Of a stretch of DNA of 64,000 nucleotides, positions 55,726 through 64,000 are shown piece after piece. The stretch is from Akanthomyces muscarius. Its lineage: Eukaryota > Ascomycota > Sordariomycetes > Hypocreales > Cordycipitaceae. The stretch covers positions 186,001 through 250,000 of the forward strand of contig NC_079246.1 of the NCBI RefSeq assembly GCF_028009165.1, given 5' to 3'. The position numbers were made by a program, and so were the translations under genes. Below the pieces are notes generated by a model. That model was not told the origin of the DNA. It did no database searches and worked only from the letters and a program-made list of their open reading frames with translations. How positions within the stretch are numbered: the first letter of the stretch is position 1; every line of letters begins with the position of its first letter.

Positions 55726-57232
55726 CCAGTGCAGCCCGCGTGAGGCAATGCGAAGAGGCGAGCAACATTGGACAGGAGAGCATTTGATAGCTGAGCCATG
55801 TGCGGATAGTGTAGACTTAGCAGCAAACTAGCCCACCAATACTCACAAACACTCTGCGCCTGCTTAAACCCGAGAGTCAATCACCGCTGCCTGTTCTTTA
55901 TTGTCCTGCGCAATTTCCAGTCAGTGGGCCGGCCCACGTCCATGACAGCACAACCCACCGCGAGCCTCGCCATGCCGACGCTGGGCGACCGGCCGAAAAT
56001 CCTCCGGAGGAGGGCGCATGTACTTCACATCAGGCCAAAGAGACAACAGCCTCCCCCAGATTTAAGGGGGAAACGGAAATGCAACAACGTTGAAGAATAA
56101 AAATCCCCTGACTCTGGGGTACATTTCGTCACCACAATATACGCACAGCCCCAGGCTCTTGGCCCTCGTCAACCCTGCCGGCCAAGTGTGGGGGTGCCGA
56201 GACAATGAGAAACTCTGTGAAGGAAATGAAGGAATCGTTGCCCTGGCTGGTACAAACCTCCGAGGAGATGCGCTAAAGCTGGAGCCATGGCCGGCTCGCT
56301 TTGTACCACTATGCATTCAGCGCTGTGTGCGATCGGAGGCGTACTACGCATCAGTGGCGGCGCGCCACACTCTTCGGAAAGGTAAGGGGAATTGCCGTAC
56401 CCAGAAACGCCACCACCGGAAAAGAACACTGAAGCAAAACCCGAGCTGTCAGTTTTGCTCCATGCCGTATGCCGAGCTCTCTAGCGTCAAGCCACTAGCC
56501 TAGCATTTTAAGCATAGCGGTGCGCTTTCCGAGAGATGGGTGGGCAATGGGTTCTAGCCGCCTTCCATGATTCGTTGGTTGCGACCCTGACTGTCCACTT
56601 TCGTCCAGACGCCAACTGACTCTTGCATGGATGGATACTATAAATTTTTGTTTACGCCCGCCAAGGCCCAACAAGGTTGCTGTAGTCCGTACGGAGTACA
56701 AGCGTGCTGGTATGACGGCGGAGGAGGACCGGAGAAGCAGTAATAAGCTGGAGAGGAAATCTCTTCACATCCATTCCCAGGACCTCCCCCAGATAACGTC
56801 TGGAGAATCAGCCAATGGAGCGTAGATAATTGGAACCCCAGAAGTCCGTTTTGACACTTTGCTGGATCTTGGCCCGCCGCGTCCGGGGTCCTCGAAGCTT
56901 TTTTTTTGCGTGTGCTTTCCCTTTTTATCTTTCCCCTTGTGTGTGCTTATCTTTTTCCCCATCTGCTGCATGCCCTTGTCACAGAAGGGCGTATTTGGTG
57001 ACTTGTTGGCCAGAACCGGCTGCCCTCGGAGGAGCGAGTGACGAACCACCCCAAGCACCAAGCTACTTACCCACCACCGGCTTTTTGCTGGAGCCTTTTT
57101 TTTCACACCTTGATAAGGTCCTGCCTGCCGTCGCACCCTCTTCCAGCCTGCTACTCGTTTTCCTTCTCTCCCCCCCTTGCTCTTGTGTGTCTGCTGGTGC
57201 TTCGCTTCTTGGGCCATCAAAACAGGGACACC
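55726..57232. other. Intergenic region upstream of the AAAP permease
   Basis: About 1.5 kb. The last 350 bp are strongly pyrimidine-rich, as in many fungal promoters and leaders. A palindromic TCCGTACGGA lies near 56685. Open frames at 56062-56503 do not look like genes. Confidence 0.5.
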
Positions 57233-58708
57233 ATGACCAGCCACCAAGACGTCATCGAGGAGCAGCCTGCTGCCATTCGCGCTGGCGCCAATTCCACCGA
57301 CGCAGGCGCCGATCCGGAAAAGATTCAGGAAAAGTCGAGCTTCGAAGACGATGCCTCCAAGACGTCCAAGCCCGAGGGCGTCGTGAATGATGCGCCGGGC
57401 GGCGACGACAACCTCTTTGGTGGCGGCAAGACGTACCGCACCCTGGGCTTGTGGGACACCATACTGGTCCTCGCCACGAACCAGGTCGGCCTTGGCATCC
57501 TCACGCTCCCTGCCATTCTCAAGACGCTGGGACTCGTCCCCGGCCTCATTGCCATTGTCGGATTGGGTGTCGTGTCCTGGTACACAGCGTACGAGCTGCT
57601 CCAATTCTACCGCGCACACCCCCAAGTAGTCAACATGGTCGACATGGCGCGTGTTGTCGGCGGCCGTCCGCTCGAGCTCATCTTCGGTGTCGGTCTTTTG
57701 TTCAAGGTCATGATGACGTGCGGCTCCGCCACCGTCACTCTCTCAATCGCCTTCAACACGCTGTCCAATCACTCGGTATGCACTGTCGCTTTTGCCGCGG
57801 TTGCTGCCGTGTGCTGCTGGGTCCTGTGCCTCCCGCGCACCTTCAAGTTTGTGGCCCAGGCCGGCTTGCCTTGCACGATTAGCATCATCGTGGCCGTCTT
57901 CATCGTCATTATTAGTCTTGCGGTCGCCGGTCACCCGCGCGGTGAGGTGCACGGTTTCGTCAAGGAAGTGGTCATTGTTGGAAACCCCAGCTTCCGCGAG
58001 GGTGTCAGCGCGTGTCTCAAGGTCTGCTATGCGTACGCTGGCAACGTTGGTTTTGTTTCGTACATGGCCGAGATGAAGAACCCTTCCCGCGACTTTCCCA
58101 AGGCTCTCACGATCCTGCAGGTCTGCTCAGTGCTCCTGTACATTCTCACAGCCGTCACCATCTATTGCCTCTCTGGCCAGGCTGTGCGCTCTCCCGCACT
58201 TGGCTCTGCGCCTGATATTCCCGCCAAGGTCGCATACGCCATTGCGCTGCCTGCCATTCTGTCGACGGGCATGGTTTTCGGCCACACTGCCATCAAGTAC
58301 CTTTATGTGGTTGTACTGCGCGCAACCAAGACGACGCACCGCGCCACGGAAAACTCGTGGCGTTCCTGGGGTCTCTGGGTCGGCAGCGCCAGTATTTTTT
58401 GGGTTGCTGCCTTTGTCCTGGCCAGCGCCATCCCCATCTTTGACTCGATCCTGTCCATTTCGTCGGCGACATTCGTGGCCTGGTTCACATTTGGCATCAG
58501 CGGCGTGTTTTGGTACCATCGCAACTGGCAGGAGAAGTTTGCCCGAAAGAATATTCCTCTGGCCATTGTCAATGCTCTTCTTATCCTCCAGGCGCTGTTT
58601 ATGAATGGCGTAGGTATGTGGGCGTCCGTCATGGGTCTCCTCGATGTCTATAACACGCCTGGCAAGATTGAGGGCTCCTTCACTTGTGCGGATAACTCGA
58701 TCTTCTAA
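57233..58708 (+). CDS. Amino acid permease, AAAP family (Mtr-like)
   Basis: A plasma-membrane proton-coupled amino acid transporter of about 491 residues, intronless. A hydrophilic N-terminal tail (about 75 residues) precedes around eleven membrane segments, beginning LGLWDTILVLATNQVGLGIL and including FGVGLLFKVMMTCGSATVTL, then AVFIVIISLAVAGH. The end SFTCADNSIF is hydrophilic. The pattern matches fungal neutral amino acid permeases such as Neurospora Mtr. The frame is open to 57038, but I choose the ATG at 57233 (MTSHQDVIEE) because the upstream residues come from the pyrimidine-rich leader. It converges on NDUFB7. Confidence 0.87.
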   Translation: MTSHQDVIEEQPAAIRAGANSTDAGADPEKIQEKSSFEDDASKTSKPEGVVNDAPGGDDNLFGGGKTYRTLGLWDTILVLATNQVGLGILTLPAILKTLGLVPGLIAIVGLGVVSWYTAYELLQFYRAHPQVVNMVDMARVVGGRPLELIFGVGLLFKVMMTCGSATVTLSIAFNTLSNHSVCTVAFAAVAAVCCWVLCLPRTFKFVAQAGLPCTISIIVAVFIVIISLAVAGHPRGEVHGFVKEVVIVGNPSFREGVSACLKVCYAYAGNVGFVSYMAEMKNPSRDFPKALTILQVCSVLLYILTAVTIYCLSGQAVRSPALGSAPDIPAKVAYAIALPAILSTGMVFGHTAIKYLYVVVLRATKTTHRATENSWRSWGLWVGSASIFWVAAFVLASAIPIFDSILSISSATFVAWFTFGISGVFWYHRNWQEKFARKNIPLAIVNALLILQALFMNGVGMWASVMGLLDVYNTPGKIEGSFTCADNSIF

Positions 58709-59101
58709 AGCTGTCGAAAGAAGCAATAGGCGATAAATGGCGTTAGGCCATGTATATAAATGAATAACGAATTGTAAATTGCCCAAAGCGTTGCTGTGCG
58801 GTGACTGCTGTGATGCATCGTAGAGGCCTCGTCTCTGAATCCGTATGAATGCGTAGCTTTGCCAATTGTGTCGATTTTGTCGATTTTGCCGAACTGTAAA
58901 TCACTCTCGATCCTGCGGCTCGGTCAATTTCCTTCCACGGCCTCCGTTGACACGTATGCCTTCAACATATCACGCCCATAGCATCACATGCAAGCAGCCG
59001 CGTTGCAAGATTTCTTCTATTTCCTGCCCATTAACACAAGTATATGTACAGTCCGGGGTCGCTGCTGCTCTTCCACAGCGTCGTCTCCGTTTCCATTTCG
59101 T
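58709..59101. other. Convergent intergenic region AAAP permease / NDUFB7
   Basis: About 390 bp of 3' UTR for two converging genes. No gene is seen. Confidence 0.5.
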
Positions 59102-59530
59102 TTAGTTGCTGCGAGCACCCTCCTTGGACTCTCGCAGCTCGTCCATCTTGGCGACTCGCTTCTTGAATTCGACATACTGGCACTTTTCGTAGCTATGTCT
59201 CTCGTCCTAACGTAGTTGATAAGATCAAAAGTCAGTACCACTCCTCAATTGTTCCCCAGCTTGTCATCGTTTTCGTACCTCGCACTTCCACGGCGCGTAC
59301 CACGTCGATTTGCGGCACTTGTTCAGGGGGATCAGGAGGTGGGCACAGCTGTCTCTGTAGGCGTGAGGGAGGCGAGCCTCGCTCATCTCCTCACGAGTCG
59401 CTTCTGCATGTCCGCATTAGTCCCAGCTGTCCAGTCAAGAGGTCGAGAAGTATCTCGTCGGTCTGCAGGGAGACGTCGCAACAAAAGAGGTTAACGTACG
59501 ACGCGCATCAGAAGCTGTGTCGGTGGCCAT
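59102..59530 (-). CDS. NADH:ubiquinone oxidoreductase subunit NDUFB7 (B18)
   Basis: NDUFB7 is an accessory subunit of mitochondrial complex I on the intermembrane-space side, imported by the Mia40 pathway. Three exons, too short to see as one frame: 59530-59500, 59403-59279 and 59206-59102, 86 residues. Twin CX9C motifs are complete: C30 to C40 in CAHLLIPLNKC and C51 to C61 in CEDERHSYEKC. Conserved surroundings are TREEMSEARLPHAYRDSC and YVEFKKRVAKMDELRESK. Donors are GTACGT and GTACGA; acceptors end CAG and TAG. There is no cleavable presequence, as expected. The gene is small, intact and confidently placed. Confidence 0.93.
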
Positions 59531-60851
59531 TATTTTCCGAGTTCAATTGGGTCCTTTTCTTGATCGTCTCGGCCGGCACAGGTGGAATTGGCGTCGTTGG
59601 GATAATTGCCGTGGATTGGGAGCTTTTGCTTCCTGCTCGGCGGGCAAAGTTCGGCCGATGGCTGGCGCGGATGTGGAGACCTGATACTTAAGGCAGAAAC
59701 TGACCAGTCAGTGGCATCACATTGCCAAGCATCACGGCTTCATCATCTCGAGGATTCGTGGTGAGGACTGACGGAAAGAAGATGAAAAAAATCCGGTCCC
59801 GGTTTGAGGCTGTCAAAGTTCCAAATATGTATACTTTTCCCTGTTTCATCTGTTCTTGACAGGCGCACGCACTTCCAACAACACGAGACGCTCGCACGCT
59901 GCTACACTTGTTCCTCTCAAAACGTCGATAGTGTCCAAGCCCATCTGCCGCAGAGAATCCAGTGGCCATTTTGATCTGGTCCTTTGTTTTCTTTCAGGCT
60001 TAATTTCGACGCAGACCGCATGTTTGACTCATCTTACTCGCAGCGCCTGCTGCCCACTCGCTCACTGCCAACTGCCAACTGCCCATGGCCAGCTCACATC
60101 ACAAAAACAACCAGTCTCCAACCGTAGCGCCTGGTGCCACTGATATACTCGACGTCTGCAGTGCCAGCTCATCGGATCCTCTTCGATGATCCTTGCATGC
60201 CTGTTCTCTGGGGTCGGTTGACGCCCTCGAGCCCAATTTCCGAATTGCCCAACCTCGCCGTAAATGATTGGCCCAGAGCGCTCCGTATCAGCATCGTGAG
60301 CGTTTTGCCGGCGCCGGTCGGGGGAGATTCACGCCCACCCACACAAGACGAAACGACGCGCTATTCTTGTTCCTCACCGTGTTCCATGTTCCATTTGTCC
60401 AGTGCACCATGAAACGCGGTCGCGGTCGGCACGTCAAAAGCGTGTCCCACAGGGATTCTCGATGCGCGCCTCGATGGTTGTCCTACGCAACCAGGACCCT
60501 GTTTTACATGCAGCCAATGAGTACGTACCATTGCTGTATACTCACACGCTCATTTGGATATATAAGATGTAGTGGCATTTGCCGTAGATTTTTTTTTCCT
60601 TGTCTTTTCGTCGTTATTCCAGTTTTGATCATTACCCAAATCCCCTCCTCACCTCCCTACCTCTCCTCCGCTTTCTTTGAGAGACGTCCTCCAAGACTCC
60701 CACCGTCACTCGGCCATTCTTTACCAGACTGAATACTTTTTGCACTTGCATGATTTGTTGCTTACTTTCTTTTGACCTTGCTCAATTTTGAACGCTTCCT
60801 TCTCGATTTTAAACGCGTCCTTCTTTCGCATACATACTATTAATAATCATC
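59531..60851. other. Divergent intergenic region NDUFB7 / FHA gene
   Basis: About 1.3 kb with promoters on both sides. The last 250 bp before 60852 are T/C-rich, as in other leaders here. Frames at 60268-60732 and similar are not supported. Confidence 0.5.
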
Positions 60852-61607
60852 ATGACTCCCTCACAAGACATCATCGCCTGGCTGGTGCCGGCGCCAAACT
60901 GCCCGGCCGCAGAGAAAGCCGTCCACATGCCTGAAAACGCCTCTCGTCTCGTCCTCTGCACTAATACCGACTTCCTCTCCTCCCGCATAAAGACCAGTCT
61001 TCTCGCCGGCGGCCCGCCACGGCATGCTCTTGCCCTCACATTCACCGGCCAGCCGCCCCGGCGCCACGGCCGCTTCGTCGTCGGCACCGACGCGCGCTGG
61101 TGCGACATTGTCCTACCGAAACTGGATGGCGTCGCCCCTCAGCACTGCTCCGTCGGATTCGACGGCCTATCTCGTCTTACGCTGGACGACTTCTCCGAGA
61201 CGGGCACCCAAGTCTGGTACGACTGGGACTGCGCGGGCGACCAGCGCGAGTACTCCTGGGTCCTTACCAGCGGCTACACCGACGGGTTCCCCAACAAGGT
61301 GCAGTGCATCACTGTCGATATTCAGGGGGTGCGCTTCCAAATCATTGCCAACGACCACTCGTCTGAAAGAGAGGCGTTTGCTGCCAAAGTCGATGCTCTT
61401 TGTGCACAGTCGCAGCCTGCTGCGGCACAGCTCGAAGCTCTCTGGAGCGAGCCGCAGTGCACATCACCACTCAGCACACTTACATTTTCCGCTCTTCCTG
61501 CTCTGAGGCACATTGTCGTCAAGAGTCTGGGGACCAATCCTGACGACGAGGTATACCTCTGGGATATGGAACGACCATGGGAGCCCATGATCAAGGCGTC
61601 TGCGTAG
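60852..61607 (+). CDS. FHA-domain protein
   Basis: A 251-residue intronless protein with a forkhead-associated fold at about residues 50-130: GRFVVGTDARWCDIVLPKLD, then QHCSVGFDGLSRLTLDD and SETGTQVWYD, which follow the FHA order of G-R, H-C-x-V/I and N/T-G strands. FHA domains bind phosphothreonine peptides and occur in DNA-damage and cell-cycle signalling. The usual Ser after Gly-Arg and the Asn-Gly near the end are replaced (FVVGTD, ETGTQV), so phosphate binding is uncertain. No kinase or other domain follows. A short form of the fungal FHA-kinase group is one possibility. Confidence 0.65.
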   Translation: MTPSQDIIAWLVPAPNCPAAEKAVHMPENASRLVLCTNTDFLSSRIKTSLLAGGPPRHALALTFTGQPPRRHGRFVVGTDARWCDIVLPKLDGVAPQHCSVGFDGLSRLTLDDFSETGTQVWYDWDCAGDQREYSWVLTSGYTDGFPNKVQCITVDIQGVRFQIIANDHSSEREAFAAKVDALCAQSQPAAAQLEALWSEPQCTSPLSTLTFSALPALRHIVVKSLGTNPDDEVYLWDMERPWEPMIKASA

Positions 61608-61927
61608 AAGCAGTCCGATACGATACTAGCATACTCTCATCTTACCATTTAGCGATCTCATTTGTCACTCAGGCTGGGAACTGGATCTTACAGAACATGT
61701 TGATTGGCCATGTTCCAGATTGATGTATAATATTTTGATTTCTTTTTGTTGATCATTTTTGCCTTTTGCTTTTGCCTTTTTGAATATTGCGAAGTGTCGT
61801 CAACGACACTTCGCTTCTCACATTTACTTTGCACCACCACATTTTTAGCAAAAATTCAACTATACAGTTAGCCCAGCTCATCCTTTATACAATAGATGTT
61901 TTCCATCACAGTGTTGCCGTCCTAGCT
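61608..61927. other. Convergent intergenic region FHA gene / RPA43
   Basis: A 320-bp gap between converging genes that holds a strong inverted repeat at 61789-61814. Confidence 0.6.
61789..61814. repeat. Perfect 12-bp inverted repeat with 2-base centre
   Basis: The arms GCGAAGTGTCGT and ACGACACTTCGC are exact reverse complements separated by CA. It lies in the shared 3' region of two converging genes, so it would form the same hairpin in either transcript. A role in 3' end formation or as a protein site is only a guess. Confidence 0.85.
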
Positions 61928-63310
61928 CTACTCTTCAAAGACAATCTTCGTTCCCTCGGACGAGGCTGCTGCTGCAGTCTCAGCCTCGGCGGCAGCGGCA
62001 CGCTCTGCGGCCCGCGTTGCTTCTCGCTCCTCGTGCGCCTGCTTCTCCTCTTCCGAGAAGAATCGCGTCATGCTAAACTCGGGAGCACGGCGGCGCTCGA
62101 GGCGGCGGTTCGTTCTGGTGTCGCGGCGCATCTTGAGGGCGTGTGCCTCTTTTTGCACGAGCTCCTTCTCGCTAGCCTTGTCAAGCATAGTGCCCTCGAG
62201 ACTCAGGTATGTCGTCTCACCACTCACACCAACGTCAAAATTGCGTATTCGGAAGCGAATCTTGCCCTTGACTTTGTCGCCATTAGCGTCAACCCAAAAG
62301 CCAGTGCTGTGAATTTGATGCACAACGCCGTGCTCATCAGGCGCCACAATGGACGCCGTCTCCTCCATGCCCTCAGCCTCGGGGTCCTCGTTGGACACCC
62401 ACTTCCACGACGGAGGCAGTCGGCGGGCCTCGATGGAGGCGTTGAATTTGCCAAAGCACACCACGCCAATGTGACCTTCGGTCTGCAGGTTGACGCTACC
62501 TTCCATCCAAGCGCCACGGCTAGGCATAAACAGATCCACGTCGGCGGTGATCCAGCCAAAGCCCACGCCGTATTCACGCTGCGACTTGAGCGTCGTCACT
62601 TCCTCGTCGCTACTGGCGGCGCCTACGCGGCTGGGCTCGTCGCCGAGCGCAACGTTCTTGTAGTTCATGAGGACGCCGCGAAGCGAAGGCACATACTTGT
62701 TCTGTAGGTGGCGCAGGTAATGAAATTCGCAGTTGGTGACGGGCTGCGCCCAGCCAATGGGATATATGGGTTCGTATAGCGAGACTGTCTGCGAGAAGAA
62801 GGGGAATTGCGGCTTGGCGGGAATGTCGGGGGGCTGGTATATATCGGATATGGAGTTGACAACAGGCTCGTCAATGTCCATGGCGTCGGCTGCTTGGGCA
62901 GATTCACTTTCCAACTGTGATTGTGCCAGGGCCGTCTCACCATCTATGTCTATAGCCTCCGCATCGTCGTTGGCCTTTTCGGATTTTTTTTTCTTGCGTT
63001 CCGCCTTTTCCTCACCGTCGGCGTGCTTCTTTCGGGACTTTTTCTTGTCACTCTTGTCTACCTCCCCTTCGCTATCGTGCTTGCTCGTCTTCTTCTTCTT
63101 CTTCTTCTTCTTCTTCTCTTTCTTGTCGGCTACATCGTCGTGTTGTTGGCTGTTGTCGGCAGAGACGCTCTTTGACTTTTTATGCCTGCGCTCCTCGGGG
63201 TCGGCGGCGGCATCCGCTTCACGGGAGCGCTTCTTGTCCGACTTGTGAGACTTTTTGGCCTTTTTGTCTGCCTTGGGAGAGACGGGCTCCGGCGAAGTGG
63301 CGGCCGGCAT
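61928..63310 (-). CDS. RPA43: RNA polymerase I subunit Rpa43
   Basis: Rpa43 with Rpa14 forms the RNA polymerase I stalk that contacts Rrn3 for rRNA initiation. From the ATG at 63310 (MPAATSPEPVSPKADKKAKK) the protein is 460 residues and intronless. The N-terminus is a long Lys/Asp/Glu-rich disordered tail with a run of KKKKKKKKK, likely nucleolar targeting. The Rpb7-N-like and OB parts include YEPIYPIGWAQPVTNCEFHY, SLRGVLMNYKNVALG, VGFGWITADVDLFMPSRGAW and SVNLQTEGHIGVVCFGKFNA. The C-terminal part is also basic and Ala/Glu-rich. The frame is open upstream to 63757, but that sequence looks like leader and I reject it. It converges on the FHA gene. Confidence 0.88.
   Translation of the reverse strand: MPAATSPEPVSPKADKKAKKSHKSDKKRSREADAAADPEERRHKKSKSVSADNSQQHDDVADKKEKKKKKKKKKTSKHDSEGEVDKSDKKKSRKKHADGEEKAERKKKKSEKANDDAEAIDIDGETALAQSQLESESAQAADAMDIDEPVVNSISDIYQPPDIPAKPQFPFFSQTVSLYEPIYPIGWAQPVTNCEFHYLRHLQNKYVPSLRGVLMNYKNVALGDEPSRVGAASSDEEVTTLKSQREYGVGFGWITADVDLFMPSRGAWMEGSVNLQTEGHIGVVCFGKFNASIEARRLPPSWKWVSNEDPEAEGMEETASIVAPDEHGVVHQIHSTGFWVDANGDKVKGKIRFRIRNFDVGVSGETTYLSLEGTMLDKASEKELVQKEAHALKMRRDTRTNRRLERRRAPEFSMTRFFSEEEKQAHEEREATRAAERAAAAEAETAAAASSEGTKIVFEE
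63089..63117 (-). repeat. In-frame (TTC/GAA) trinucleotide run encoding Lys
   Basis: A run of about ten CTT/TTC triplets on the plus strand encodes the Lys run in the RPA43 N-terminal tail on the minus strand. It is length-variable material. Confidence 0.8.
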
Positions 63311-63850
63311 TATGGCAGAATTGATGTGTCGAGATGCTGTCGTGCAAGGTGTAATAGCGAGTTGCATCTTCCAAGTGCTGGTAAATTTTTTTGCGGGCTC
63401 GTTATCGATTGCGTCGGTGGGGCGATGTGAACAGAACCCTGGACTACCCTGGGGTAGAAACGAAAATATCAGAGAGCTGTCTGTGGCGGATTCGAGGGTA
63501 GAAAAAAAAGGAATGGTAAATTGGGTATCCTGGTGCTGATGCGAACCATTATTCTCTGCTAGCCCTTCGGTTCTCAATGACGGCCACGGCGAGTCTGTGA
63601 ATTTCGGGTGCCTTGCGCCTGTACTTTGACGGAGTGCAGCGAGTGTTCGCGGGATATAAACAGCGGGTTCCCGTGCGAAGGTACATAACGAGACATCTAA
63701 AACAACAGATCTGATAAATAGGCGGCCATGTTCGCTATTGAGAGTTGGAATTGGCAAAGTGATCTTACAGTTTCGAAATGGGCATAAAACACCCGTTTAC
63801 TGGGCTAGACGCGTCTTAACACGGCACCTACACGACGCGAACATCAACAG
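63311..63850. other. Divergent intergenic region RPA43 / gene at window end
   Basis: About 540 bp with the RPA43 leader on the left. No gene is seen here. Confidence 0.5.
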
Positions 63851-64000
63851 ATGAATCAACAAGAATTGCAGAATCTATACGATTCCTCTATGCAACTTCA
63901 AAATCTAATTTTCCTGGTTCTCAGTAATAACAATGTCAATGTTGTGCACGGTGATGGCGGTCCAGACCGTCGCGCACCGTTGCGCTTGGTAGATCAGATA
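63851..64000 (+). CDS. Possible 5' end of an unrecognised gene, cut by the window
   Basis: From the ATG at 63851 the frame is open to the last base (50 codons). It begins MNQQELQNLYDSSMQLQN and continues with a short hydrophobic stretch and GDGGPDRRAPLRL. It is too short to identify. Chance is possible. Confidence 0.35.
   Translation, partial: MNQQELQNLYDSSMQLQNLIFLVLSNNNVNVVHGDGGPDRRAPLRLVDQI

Noticed and set aside
57038..57232. N-terminal extension of the AAAP permease
   Set aside because: It is translated from the pyrimidine-rich leader and gives a hydrophobic stretch that would add a false membrane span.
63311..63757. N-terminal extension of RPA43 to 63757
   Set aside because: The extra 149 residues have no family similarity that I recognise, and the ATG at 63310 begins a typical Lys-rich Rpa43 tail.

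Overview
The window is nuclear DNA of a filamentous ascomycete, most likely a Sordariomycete and plausibly of the order Hypocreales. The evidence is short introns (about 49-70 bp) with CTAAC/CTGAC-type branch points, intron positions and protein variants typical of Pezizomycotina, and lineage-typical families (HET domain, NACHT-WD40, 2EXR, GH128). No species is assigned. The layout mixes dense, intact housekeeping blocks with gene-poor accessory stretches where almost every gene is broken or of the recognition/defence type.

Housekeeping genes, left to right: ARP2 (3' part, 1-578), the Mediator kinase SSN3/CDK8 (2149-3492), an ARF6-type small GTPase (4286-5046), the SAGA reader SGF29 (17389-18360), the RNA exonuclease REX3 (24858-26789), prohibitin PHB1 and complex III subunit QCR8 as a divergent mitochondrial pair (27156-29147), the H/ACA snoRNP protein NHP2 (29832-30673), a DUF1761 membrane protein (31276-32073), the nuclear-envelope phosphatase NEM1 divergent from the spliceosomal helicase PRP2/DHX16 (33940-39924), a 2EXR protein, a Nudix-like hydrolase, a Golgi-type glycosyltransferase (54586-55725), an AAAP amino acid permease (57233-58708), complex I subunit NDUFB7 (59102-59530), an FHA-domain protein (60852-61607) and RNA polymerase I subunit RPA43 (61928-63310).

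Accessory stretches: 5.0-17.1 kb holds an unknown gene with two in-frame TAG codons, a small Hsp9/Awh11-like stress protein with a GC-AG intron, a NACHT-WD40 (NLR-like) gene with three apparent frameshifts and a HAD hydrolase with one. 18.4-24.9 kb holds a secreted Gly-Ala-Pro repeat protein and a GH128 glucanase relic. 42.5-54.6 kb is the most interesting: a HET-domain gene lies head to head with an intact gene fusing a RelA/SpoT nucleotide-pyrophosphate synthetase-type domain to about nine ankyrin repeats, and an imperfect 52-bp direct repeat lies in their shared intergenic region. A multiply broken gene resembling DUF6604 proteins follows downstream.

The candidate new system is the HET / RelA-SpoT-ankyrin pair. 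An inducible alarmone-like nucleotide synthase with a sensor-type repeat domain sits beside a death-effector-type domain. This fits a fungal allorecognition or immunity module, but that role is inferred from domains and gene order only. All frameshift calls come from reading alone and could partly reflect assembly indels, so they need read-level checking.
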